Origin: Anticarsia gemmatalis | Lineage: Eukaryota; Arthropoda; Insecta; Lepidoptera; Erebidae | DNA: 64,000 nucleotides | NCBI RefSeq assembly: GCF_050436995.1 | Contig: NC_134745.1 | Span: forward strand, 13,764,001-13,828,000 | Reading direction: 5' to 3' | In this document: in pieces, positions 24,071 to 37,500 of the stretch | Layout: each line of letters opens with the position of its first letter | Position numbering within the stretch: position 1 is the first letter of the stretch | The notes under the pieces: model-generated | The model's database searches: none | Seen by the model: only the letters and a program-made list of their open reading frames with translations | What the model was told of the DNA's origin: nothing | Translations under genes and position numbers: made by a program

Positions 24071-25585
24071 TTTGATGTCGCAATAAGATCACTGAGGCGA
24101 TTAAAGAGAAAGTATTCACATAATGAGAGTTCCACAAATCCACAAACTTCACTTAATTTTCACAATAAACTCATTTGTGTACACCTGTGTACTCCAAGGT
24201 AGATACCATCTGGATATTCTATTGTTGTCAGATAAATTATATCAAAAGATAACAAAATGTATGACGTTTCTCCGCAACACGGCTGTTGAAGTCACAGATT
24301 CGGATACGTTTTGTTGCGATACAGATAAAAATATGGAACAAAAATCTTCGATGATACGTTTCTTTGTCATATTTTGTCTCAGTCACCCATACTCGTTTAC
24401 GGTTTGTTAGAAAGAGACATTATAAGAAGAATTTATCCATATCGGAAAATGTAATAATTTTAAGCATTGAACTGACACCTGTCAAAGTGCAAGATAGGAA
24501 TTAGAGTTGAGAAAAACATTATCGATAAAAATAACACCACTTCTTACCTTATTTGATGCGAAATGCGTACCGCAGGCTTATTTCTTTTCATACACACATA
24601 ACAACATGGGGTTATGCGAAGATCTAAGAACCCGTTTTCTAATTATTTTAAAATCCTTGTAAATACATAATTCTGAGATTTAAAGCAAATACGAGGTCCA
24701 ACCGATACGCCACCTACTTGAAGCGCCGATACACAATTTTGTTCAATACATTCTATACAGGTTTAAAAAAAAAGTGCCGAGGAAAGAAATTACGTAACAT
24801 ATAGAAGATACATTTTTTTATTATTTTTTTTATTTTATGTTTTAATTTTTTTATATATTTGTTTTTTTTTTGTCAATGTGTAGATATTTTATTTTTTCTA
24901 AATTAACTTTACTGCATTCAAAGATTTTTGATAAATGTCTACATAAATTTTATTTTTTTATCCAAACAGTATATTATAATTACCATATGTATAGATTTAC
25001 AATGAAACGCTACCCTGCACTCTCCATATTACAAAAACTAAATGAAGCCACAATCGTTTGTAGGACCTACTAGGACCCATATAAATTACAATTTTATGAA
25101 ATTAAAGAATACGACATTTTACACCTCTATCAAATAAACTAACGGCTCTTCGACATCTCTCAGATTCAGTGCGCTACTCTAGTGGCGTCAAAAAATACGT
25201 TCCGTTACATATCGAATCTAGAAGTACAAAGTAGAAAATTATGTTTAAACCTCAGTACAACCGAAGTTGATAAATAATTAAAATTTATATTATTTAATGT
25301 TCTGTAAATAATATAGCGGACATAATATTTTTTAAAACATTTTTTAATAATCATGTGGTTCTAAATGTTGCCGTTTACTTTTTTTGATGTAATGAAAAAT
25401 ATCCTTGAGAAAGAGATAACATTGAGCAATGTATTTGAAAAGATGAGACAGATATACTATACTTGAAATGTGTGATTAAAAGAATGAATTTCTGAAATTC
25501 GTAACAAGTTCGACCGTTCGATTAACTTGTTTTGTGTTTTATATTTTAATTTGATGAATTTAAACTTAGTTTATTACAAACAATT
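24071..25585. promoter_or_regulatory. Divergent upstream region of TMEM63 and Sfmbt
   Basis: About 1.5 kb between the two start codons holds both promoters and 5' UTRs. A T-rich low-complexity stretch lies at 24810-24870. The Sfmbt leader has an in-frame TAA at 25547-25549. No TATA box or known site was recognised. Confidence 0.5.
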
Positions 25586-28500
25586 ATGGCAGATTTCGAC
25601 TGGAATAATTATTTAGAAGTGAACAAAACAGTAGGGGTTCCTGAAGAATTATTTTCTCATGTAAGTTTCAAATAATTTTACGTGTTGTATAATTTATTTT
25701 TTATGATTGTTCTTTTAATTAGCTTGTTAATTTCACTATTGTGTTCTTCATGAAAATGTTAGTTTTGGCATGTAAATGTTGATAAAAAGATCTTTGGGAA
25801 TATGCAAAGCTTGATCTGATTTGTTAGGCAAGTTCACGAAAAAATAAAAATCAGATGTACCAACATGTTTTATTTCTATTTATAAATGATTATTTTTACT
25901 TCGTAAGTTAAGCGTTTTCATCTGATTAGTGTCTAATACGCTAGTAAAATTTCTATAACTAATAAACTTTATTGGATGTAAAAAATTTAATATAAAAAAG
26001 ATGACACCATATGGCCATGAGTACATTGTAACAATACATTGCCTGCTTACATTATTATTACTGTAATTAATAATTGATTTGCATATTCAGTTATATGTGA
26101 ATTATATTTTTTAAATTATATTTAGATAAGTATAGACAATAGCTAAAATATTCAAGGATAAAATGAAGGCAATTTATTTTTAGAATAAAATGAATCTACA
26201 GGAAATACCAGTTAGCTTATTTGTGTTAATAAATTAAAGGGGAATTAATACTCTCTGGCAAATGATCGAAACTGTACATTTTACATTAATTCATGGTGTA
26301 AAGTAAATTACTTGTATTTACTAAGCCATGTGGAAGTTTAAAGAAGAAGACAAGCTTAAGTAAAATTAATTTATTGGGTTGAACAAAGCTTCAGCATTAT
26401 TATTTAACACAAGGACTGTTAAATAATGCCTATTACACTCAACAATAATGTTTCTAACAAATAAATAAAATAATACACTACATTCTGACTCAAACAAAAA
26501 TAAAAAATTAAGGAATCTATAACTGTGTCATATTGTATCAACACTGAAATAGGTGTTATTCATCTTCTACTAGATTTAAATAGGAAGGTGTAAAATGTGG
26601 GCTGTTAATTTAAATCTAGTTTTAATAGAACAGTTATCTGTAATGTGATTGTACAATTTTGTGCTCTCCTCCTTCACTTATTGAAGAAAACATTGTATTT
26701 TTCAATTCTTGTAAAACTTACAAACCCCATATAGTAGCACCATAAAAAAAAAATATTTCTGAGCTTTTTGTAAACTGATTTGTACCGAGACAGAAACAGT
26801 AAAAAATTCATACATTTATTTATTTACAACATAAACATTTCCATAATTATAGGTAAAACCCAACGAGACAGCCAGTCTTACTTGCTAATATTTATTGCTA
26901 AAAAAAAATTTTATAACAATACTTTGGCAACTAACACATAGTTATCTAATTCCATAAAAAAGTATAGCTTGTACTATGGTAACTAGACAACCAATAAATA
27001 CACATAAACACTTTTAATTTTAAATACATACTTTTTATAAAGAAATACATTTAATATTTTATTAATAACAACTTATTGTATCGAAGTTATCTTTTTATTA
27101 TTGACTAAAAATTTCTTAAGGTAGTGTTAATTATGGCTATGAAACATATATAAAATATTTTTAATATTTTGTAACATAGAAATCGGTCAAACTGTTATGT
27201 ATGTTATAGAAGTTAACTTCTAGAATTTACTTCCAGTTAATTACAGATTTCACAGTTTGTAATAAAATAAATTTGCAATTCAAAGTTAAAATGTAGTTGT
27301 TAATTATTAAAAATATGTTTTTATTCACATTTCCTGTCATTTATAATAATTACTTCTGCTTTAATTATGTGAAGATTGCTCTGTATTTGTTTGGTTATTT
27401 AAAGATAAATAGGTACTAAAGTACATGAGATAATTTTGAAACTTGATTAGGTATTCAAAGTGCTTGAGTTATACAGACTAGGGATGATTACAGTGAATAC
27501 ATGTATGTATAGAATGTTCAATAATTAATTTAATAATGCTGTAATAATAACTGATAGTATTTTATAGAAATTAGTTGTCGCTTCTGAGGATTTTCTTTAT
27601 TTGATTCATACTTAACATTATGGTTATTTATATGCCTAAAATATGGTAACAGAACAAGATATAAATAATTAAAAAGGGCAGGACATTAAGTCAAAGTTCA
27701 TGAGATTGGAGAGAAATAGCATATTTTAAGGAATAGATTTTGAGAGTTGCTCTCTTACTAATAAACATCATGCAAACTATGAGCAGTGTATATCTGAACT
27801 GTATTTATATTCAATGTATATAAATACAGTTTTAAAATTTATGGAAAATGACGAAACACTACAACTTATTAAAGCTTACATCGTGTTAATTAGTAAGACA
27901 GTAGTTTACTTAAAAGAGAGATCACCAACTTATTTATTTTTATTATTACATAAATGACATTATAATTATCTATTATACAAAAGTAAGTGGTATATAAATA
28001 CAGGTTCTAGACAGATAAATATAGGCATTAAATGTTAATGTTATATCAATACATTTTGACCTTTCGTGGGCGGGGCTAACGCCTACTTGACGAAAGGTCG
28101 CAGGTTCTATCCTACAAGCACGTGTTGCGAAGGTACATTGAGGTTTATTTTTAACTTAACTCTGAGCTGGGAAACCCCTCAATTTGCGTACACGTTTAGC
28201 AAATTATATGAAAATAAATGCCGATAGCTTTTGATGTGTACTGCTAAAGAGTTTATTTGAAGGGAGATTAATTTGTCGTAAATTGATTCCTTATATTATT
28301 ATGTATCAAACTTTTATATGAGGTTACTTCCAGTTAACGTGCGAAACGAAAATCATATTTACGTTTTTCAAATTTTAACTTCGTTAGAGAGAATAATCAA
28401 GCTCAATGTAAAGTAATGAAAGAATTCAAATTATGAAAAACGCAGATGTGCTCCATCTTAATGCAGAAGTAAAATTAGTTTGTAGCGTGGGAATCGAAAC

Positions 28501-31500
28501 CCCTTGCTAAATACCATTGATGTTAAAAGCTCTTTTATATCTGCAGTGAAAAAAACTTGCACAAAACCAGTTTTCCCCTAACGTACTTTTAGTAAATTTT
28601 GCTTTAAACAGTTTCGAGGTTCTACAGCAATTATTTCGTGTACTTTAAAAGTTTAGTTTGGAAACAGATAAATGTCTATTGTTTAAATTTTTTTACTGAT
28701 TTTTCTTTCTTATGTAGAGACCTACAAAGTTTTTGTAAGCTCTGCTTAGTTTGGAAACAGATGACCGTGCGTCTATTGTAAAAATATTTACTGATCTTTT
28801 CTTCTTAGGTGGAGACCAGCCTTTACAATGGAATCAAACAGGGCATGCTTCTCGAAGTATGTCACAAGACAAACCCAGATGTCTACTGGATAGCCGAGAT
28901 CACGATGGTCTGCGGCCACCTTCTTAGAATCAAGTTCATTGGTGCTGACGGCGATTTCTGGTGCGACATTTCAAACACAAAAGTGCATCCTTTAGGCTGG
29001 TGTGGCAAATACGATGAGCTTATTGAACCTCCGGATGAAATCAATGAGAAATATGGAGATACGATCATTGAGATTATGAAAAAGGCTCTTTTAGATGGAC
29101 AGTCTGTGTGTTTAGAAGCACTGAATAATAAAGGACTGTCGCCTATAGATAGGATCAAAGTGGGAATGAAGGTGGAAGTGCAGAACGTTATTGATCCGTA
29201 CAGATACTGGATTGCTACGGTGAGTTGTTTTGTTTTGTCCTTTTTTTCCTTTTAGAGAGGTTTGTTAAGGTATTACAATTTGTAGGCTATGGAAAATCGT
29301 GAGTTAAAAGGTTTACGTAAATGGTGACATAACCTATTTTTTTTGTAATTATTTAATTGAAAAAAAAAAAGATTAGAAACATATCTTTGTAAATATGTAG
29401 CAAATAACACATTTACTTAAAGATTTCTTTTCTGCTATTCATTTTATGCGATTAAAACAAATAAATCGCATCGCTTTATTACGAAAAGCCTTATAAAATC
29501 AGTTAGAAAAGAAGCAGAATTTTCGTAGCTACATGTCAATATAATGCACGTTATTTAAATGAAACATGCGACGTTCTCTACTCAGAAGATAATGTCACAA
29601 TTTGCCCTATAAACTAGTCCCGTCCCACTTAGATGTTTGTACGTATTATAAAGTCGTGGTAACAATACCTCAGGGCCTCGTACAATGAATAAACTAGCAA
29701 GTGAAAGTACTAAGAATATATTCTGTCCTTGTCTCGCAAGGACAACGCATGAGAACGTCCTTCGTGTGTCCTCGACCTGATATATTGCGAGGAAAATTAT
29801 TTTGTTAGTTGAATGCACGAGTTTAAAGTGATTTTAAAATTCATCCTTAAGTAATAGTAACATGAATGTGTAAGCATGTACCTAATTTTATTTATGGTAG
29901 GTTTAGTGAAAATTTTGTAGTGCGGTAAACGCTAGCGTATATGAATGACAGTATTTTGTTGCCTAAATAGGTAAATGCCTGAGAGCTGCAGATAAAAATA
30001 TGTTTGTTTGCCTGCTTCTGTGATGAAATTATACAAAAGCCTAATAGAAACATTGGAACTTGGTAGTCATGCTCATGAGGTTTTGATCATCAGCATGATA
30101 CGTTATTAAGGTTTTTACGATATTACTCAGCAAAAAATACAGTTAAATTTCCTCACGTTGGGCTTTTTCCGCAAAATCGTAACAAACTCTCCTCGTGTTG
30201 TATAGGTAAATGGAAGCTATACATGACTGGCTGAATGCTGTGAACCTTAATATCATAAAGGCGATTAATTATTTATTTAGACCACAAGACAGTGTAAATA
30301 TGGCCGTAACCGCCCATCACAACGACGTAATTTGTCTTTCTTGTAGCCGCATTCCGAGTCCTAATACTTTAAAAAAGCTCAAAAGCAGTTTCTCTGGTGT
30401 AAAGAAGTACTTTTCTAAATTTAGTGAAGAGTCTTCATAATGTCTTCAGTTAAAAATGATAATTACGCACGGAAATGAACCACATTAGAGTAAACTAATG
30501 TTATTTTCGTTTGTGGGTCACGGTCAGGCCGAATTATTTCAGTTTTTATAGTATAGTATGTGGGTTTATTGTTCAGATGGTCGCTCAGGGAAAATATTGA
30601 TACGAAACCCTTGATGATTTTATGTGTCAGGTAAATATTGACTTAGAACTTTCCTTGCGGAAAGAAATGCGGGATGACCTATTAATATTATCATTATTTT
30701 CCTGTTTTCCAACTTGACGCGTCATTAATGTTTTATTTTATTATTAAGCATTCTGTTCTATAATTGGATTCTTCCATTTGGGATCAAATGCAGGGAAAGG
30801 AATAGGGAAAGAATACGCCATTATCTTCAGTTTTCAAGCAAAATTCGTGTATATAAACTCGAATTTTCTTGTACAAATGCAGGTCGGTGCTGAAAAGTTA
30901 TTCAGAGAGGCCGCAACAGTGTAGGACCTGGCCTAAAACCTATCCCGTCATACATACCACTACAAATTCGCCGTAAGACAAGTAATACTGACCTTAATGA
31001 TCTAATATTACAGTCCAAAGCATCCTTATTCACTCATACCTTACTAAAATGTCCCTTTCCCTCTCACTTCATTCAGCGTATGACAGAAGAAGACAGCATT
31101 ACCATTGACCGTAAGGAGGTCAGTATCTGTGACTGCCTTTTTTGTATAGAGCTATTTAGATTATGAAATTGTAACGGGTCTATAAGCTTCACAAAACAGA
31201 CGCTTACTAATAGAAGTGACTACCTACTTAAAGCTCTTCTCTACGAAAACTTTAAGCTTGTGTCTGTTTCTGTTCGTCCTTGTGTTCGTCCTACAAAATA
31301 AAACAAAACTTAATAGATAGGTATATGAGAATATGAAATTTACTGATTAAAAGAAAAGTCGTCAAAATGCAAATTCCATTTTTTCTAAGAAGTACATGCA
31401 CAAGAGACGTTTTCTCATATCTTTTTGCAATGAAATTGCAGCGCAATCGAACCTAAATTGCAAAGACAATCTATACTTAATATTATAAAGCTGAAGAGTT

Positions 31501-34500
31501 TGTTTGTTTGTTTGTTTGTTTGTTTGAACGCGCTAATCTCAGGAACTACTGGTCCGATTTGAAAAATTCTTTCAGTGTTAGATAGCCCATTTATCGAGGA
31601 AGGTTATAGGGTATATATCATCACGCTACGACCAATAGGAGCAGAGTACCAGTAGAAAATGTTACAAAATCGGGGACAATCTTCATTCTCTCTTATGTGA
31701 CGCAAGCGAAGTTGCGCGGGTCGGCTAGTTTAAACATAAGAACTAGCTCTCCGATTCCTCTCTCTCTTTTTTCTTTTCTCTTCTTTCCTTTTTTATTATG
31801 ACGATGTGAGTGTCAACTTTCATAATCCTTCACATGGACTATCTTATATTAGAAACAACAATCCTTTAAATCAAAATCCATTCAATAGTATCACAGATTT
31901 GGAGGCGCGGTCTACAGAATCAAGATTGGCTATACAAATGATAACAGTCCCGTGCTACACTGCTACACGTGACTCGTATAAGCGTTTGAAAAACGTGCCG
32001 CAGATATTCACGCCCACGTTACATAACTACTAATGTAATGAGTTTACATTATCTAATGTTACATGGGAATGAGTTATTAGATAAATAATTATTTTCTGAA
32101 GTTAAACATCGGAAGAGAATATTGTTTGTCTGGGAGTTCTAAACAGTTCTTGAAAGAAGTCCCTAACCAACTGCTACTCTTGAGTACCGCGGTAGACTCA
32201 CGACCCCAATACATTACTTGCTTGAAATGTCTATAAATTTCTTGCATGACTACTAAGTCCCTAACTAGGTCTTGGGAAGCGTGGGGGACTCATGGCTCTT
32301 TTTATTTCTAATTCCGAGACCCTTGCCTAGTGGTAGGACAGTAATGGTTTAAGCTATGGCGTAATCAAGTATCGATTTCAGGAGTACCTCTAGATTCTTT
32401 CAATGGAATAGTGTATCGTAAATAAGTATTTTTCTCGCATTTTACCATGGTATATATAAAAACCATTCATTAATTTACATTAGACCTAAAGAATCTATAA
32501 ATTTGAATTAAAAAGAGATTATATGTATAGCCCTGTAGGCTTTGTTAATTAGTATTTTTTGTAAAGCCGATCGCTTTATTCAAGTGCGAACACTAGACAT
32601 TGGTATTGATCGTATTTGATGTTTATTTTTGTACCTACTGCATAAATTTAAAACAGCGCTTTAGGACTTTATTTCCATTTCAAAGCGTCTACGAAAAGTT
32701 ACGGCTCTTTGCGTGGGAGTTGTAAGAGTTTACACGTGTCACCATTTTCATTTGCGACAAGCTTTGACCGTGGTTCCGCTCGTGGTTCTCGTTATAAAGT
32801 ATTTCAAGCCATTTTTGGAATGTAATCTAGCACACTACTAGCTTACTGCTTCAGGAGCTACATTAGTGTTTTCATTTTTTATTTTTTAGTAAGTATTGTT
32901 CTTGATTTTCATAGAGTAAATTATTATAGTCCATTTATGTACAGTATTCTTCTGAGGTCAATAATAGCCACTACAATCATCTATTAACTAATAATAGACT
33001 TAAGTGCACATTGACCTCACATCTCTTTGAGATAAGATAATATTATCGGCGCTCTGTAGCGCCAATCTATCAATCTACATCTCATTAAAGAGATACAGAT
33101 AGCTAGCTTTTCACAACAGCCTGGATCCCATCGATTTTTTGAAAAAAACGTGACTAACTTTGTACTGGGTACATTATGCTGTGCCGGTAAATAAGAAGAC
33201 TTCTTGCGGTTTGAAGAAAGTTTATTTTCAGATCCTTATTGTTTCGATGCTAGCTGTGGACTGTGTTGCTAGTACAAATGGCCACCATATTTATACAAAA
33301 TCCTCAAAATAAATGTAGGCCCTCTTATTGGCCGATAAAAGTGGACCAATTAGAATCCCCGCATTTTAGCCAATAGGATTCCAGTAAGACATTTTGGACA
33401 AAAGCTTAAGTACTAGGAAACTTGACTGCGACGAGAGCCGCTTACATTAATTAACAATTTTTAGTGTATTTCTGTACAATTTCTTAAATAAAGTATATAT
33501 ATTTACAATTCTTGTCTTATTATCTACCTTATAAAAATACAATCAGTCGAATATTAGAAAATAACATAACAATTCTTAAAACTTAATGCTAAGTGTCGTG
33601 CTCAGTGGCGCCACCACGCACATCTCTCCCGCCGTGCGAGGTCGTCGCATCGTCTGTCGGTGCGGGTGCGTCGTCTCCCCTGAGCGGCAGTATCACCAGC
33701 TTGCGGACGGGTCGGCGAAGAACTCCTCCTTTAGTCAGGATGTCCACGGTCCTCACGACGTTGTCCGGGCCTGGGTAGACAGCTGTCACACGTCCTCGTA
33801 GCCAGATGTTGCGTGGCAGGTTGGGGTCAACGACCTGCACTAGGTCGTCGACTCGTACCGCAGGTCCGCGTCCGTGGGGCTCCCGCCGGTTTTGAAGTTC
33901 CGGTAGATATTCTCTCAGCCACCGCGTCCAGAAAACGTCGGCTAGTCGTTGCGCTGCTCGCCATTTTGATGTTGAAAGTTCGTCTCGTTCTGTGAATGTA
34001 CCGGGTTGTGGTACTCGGCCGGGTCCGCCCAATAGGAAGTGGTTGGGCGTGAGAGCTTCAGGGTCTTCTGCGCTAACTGATACGTGAGTCAGCGGTCTGC
34101 TATTCACGGTGTACTCGGCTTCGCTAAGTAGAGTAGACAGGACTTCCTCCGTAGGGTTTCGCTCGTGCAGTGTCGCTGTGAGGGCCACTTTGACTGACCT
34201 CACTAATCTCTCCCATGCGCCGCCCATGAATGGTGCACCGGGGGGTATGTAGCGCCAGGAGATTGTCCTCTTCGCTGCTTCTTGCGATGTCCCTGCGTCG
34301 ATTGCTTGTCTGAGTTCCTTGTCTGCTCCCTTCAGGTTGGTACTGTTGTCCGACCAGATTTCTGTTGGACACCCACGTCGTGCGATCATCCTGCGTAGCG
34401 CCATAATAGCGGAGTCGGTTGTGAGTGAACCCGCTATTTCTAGATGTACAGCTCGTGTGGTGAGGCACGTGAAGATTGCGACGTATCTCTTCTGTCTTGT

Positions 34501-37500
34501 TCTGCCAACAGCTACCGAGAGAGGTCCGAAGTAGTCCACGCCTGTATACGTGAAGGGTCGTCGATGATGCGCGAGGCGACAGGCTGGCAGGTCTCCGGTC
34601 CTTGGGTGTGGCGGTACTTGTGTCTTCATTCTACAAAACAGGCATCTCTTCAGTATAGCTCGGGTCACTGGACGAATGCGTATGACCCAGTATTGTTGTC
34701 TGCACTCGTTCACTGTAGCTTCAACTCCGGCGTGATGTAACTGTCGATGTACTGAGTTGACCCACAACTTTACGGTCGGATGGTTTCCGTCTAACACCAT
34801 AGGGCTTTTGACGGCTTCGTTGGCTGCTCCTATCGCGTCGATTCGGCTCCTGAGTCTGATGACGTCGTTGGTTAGCTCGACGCTTAGGTGATGCAGACGG
34901 CTTTCTTTGTTGATCGGTTTGTTGTCTTTTAAGTCTTCTATTTCTGTTGCGAAGGCTTCTACTTGCGATGCACACATGAGAAGTTCTTCTGCTTTCTTGA
35001 GTGTTTCAGCTGTTACCGGGATAATCTTGTCGTAGCTGCGTGAGGAAGTTGCTTTCTTGACCACCTCTCTCTTCGTTGTTTGATTCCAGTTCGGGTCCTT
35101 CACTGTGTTTCTGATTGTCCTTTTGTAGTTGACGTTATCTGTCCTGTTTCTACACAGTTGAATGAACTGTAGAACTCTCGCTGTTGTGTATCGAAGTCGA
35201 TTCCAGTCTGAGAAGCGTGATACATCGGGTAAACCTTGACTTAGTTTCAGATCTTCTTTGTGGCGTGTGAGGTGTACCTTCTCTTCTGTCGAATCTTCCG
35301 TCTTCTCGTTGTGCTTCTCTGTTGGCCAAAGTTCTTCATCGGTGAGCAGGAAGTCAGGACCTTTGTACCATCGGTGGTGCTTGTCGAAGGCAACAGGTAC
35401 GTCTCGAGTGGCGTCGTCGGCTACGTTCATCTTGGTTGGTATCCAACGCCATTCGTTTACCTTTGTACTCTCTTCAATCGCTGCTAAACGGTGAGCCACG
35501 AAAGGTTTGTATGATCTTGATCCCGTTCGTATCCAAGTTAACACTGTTCGACTATCTGTCCAAAACACTCTCTTGTCGGGTTTCTTCTCGTGTTCTTCTA
35601 TGACTGTTTCAGCTATTCTGGTTCCCATCACTGCTGCTTGTAGTTCTAGGCGGGGTATCGACGTCAGTTTAAGAGGTGCTACCTTCGCCTTAGCCATGAT
35701 GAGTGACACCGCTACGTCCCCGTTCGGCGTCTCCGTTCGCCAATATAGGACCGCTGAGTAGGCAGACTCGCTCGCGTCGGTGAAGACATGAAGCTGAAGC
35801 TTAGTCGCATCGCTGTAGCCGAGGTATCTCCGTGGTATGGTCACGTCTCGAAGTCTTTGTAGATGTTCCATCCATATCTTCCATTCCTCTGCGAGATCCT
35901 CTTGTATTTCAGCATCCCAGCCCGTTCCTCTGCGCCAGACTTCTTGTAGTATTTGTTTCGCCTTGATAGTCACCGGTGATGCGAGTCCTAGTGGGTCGAA
36001 TAGAGACATAACGATCTTGAGTGCTTCCCTCTTCGTCGGCGTCTTCCTTTTCAGTAGTGGCGGTTCAATTCTCGCCAAGTTGAGATTGAACGTTAATTCG
36101 TCTGTAGTGATCTTCCATATGACTCCCAACACTCGTTCTGTGGTTTCTGTCGACGTATATAACTCGAGATCTTCCCTTTGTTCTTGTTCTCCTAATGCGG
36201 CTAATAGTGATGGTGAGTTCGACTTCCATTGTTTCAACTCGAAGCTTGCGTTTTGATGGATTTGTCGCACGTCCTTTGTTATACGTATAGCGTCTTCCAA
36301 TGTTTCGAAACTGTCCAAGTAGTCGTCCACGTAATGCTTGTTCTTGATGGCTAACGCTGCTTCTGGGTTTGACACTTCGTATTGTTTCGCGTTCAAGTTT
36401 TTGACGTAGATCGCTGTTGATGGTGAGCTCGACGCGCCGAATATTAGTGACTTCATTCTGTACTCTTCGGGGGGATTGTCGTCTCTTCTATCTCCTCGCC
36501 ATAGGTAACGTAGCGCATCTCTATCTTGAACTCGTAGTTGCACTTGCATGAACATTTCCTTGATGTCGGCTGTGACGGCTATAGCATGTTGTCTGAACTT
36601 CATCACGACGCCTGGTAGAGACTGTAGGAGATCCGGACCTTTGAGTAACATGTCGTTGAGAGACACTCCTTTCGTCTTGGCTGCTGCGTCGTGTACCACT
36701 CGTAACTTCTCTGGCTTCATGGGGTTGATGACCGCGAAGTGTGGTAAGTACCAGGTTTTACCGGGTGTTGTTTCTCGAGGTGCAGGTTCTGCGTATCCCT
36801 TCTGTACGAGTGCTTCCATCTGTTCCTTGTACTTCGTCTTCAAAACTTGATCTCGATCGATCTTCTTCTCGATGTTGTGTAGACGCTTCAAGGAGTTCTC
36901 GTAGTTGTTGGGTAAGTTGTAGTCTTCTTTACGCCATAACAGACTTGTTTCATACCTTCCATCTTCAGTCTTTTTCGTAGTGTTGTCTAGGATTCGAAGA
37001 GCTTGTTCCTCTGGGTCTGATCTAGGTCTCTTGGGGTTCAGGCAGATCGCGTCCATCTCGAAGTACTGCTTGACTAAGGTTTCTATGTGGTCTTCATTTG
37101 TTTCGGTCATATGGGATACGAAGTCGATGCTCTGGGTTTTGTGCTTCAGCAAACTGCCATGGAGTACCCAACCTAGTGACGTGAGAGATGCCACAGGTTG
37201 GTCTTTGTTTCCTTTTCTTACTTCCGATGTCAGTAGGAGATGCCAGTTGTCTTGTCCGATCAGTAGCTTCGGCTTCACGTCTTCATATGTCAACTCTCCC
37301 TGTATGTCCTTCAGATGTTGACACGCCTTGATGTGTTCCCTAGATACGCGTTGCGACGATACTTGGAAGTTTCTTACTGTACGAGCCTGTATTCTGTCTT
37401 CAAAGCCGTTCATACCTCTAATCGAGAATGTGACTCTTCTAGAGGCTATTTCTGACGTTTTGACGTCACTAATTGTCTGTATTTTCAACGGGTCGACGGG

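Larger units (their letters stand above)
25661..28808 (+). other. Sfmbt intron 1
   Basis: About 3.1 kb of AT-rich intron. Apart from a small hairpin near 27800-27830 (CTGTATTTATAT/ATATAAATACAG), the stem-loop at 28058 and a SINE scrap at 28480, nothing is recognised. Confidence 0.6.

Noticed and set aside
30210..30440. 76-codon open frame in Sfmbt intron 2
   Set aside because: No recognised domain and no supporting context; may be part of an old element.
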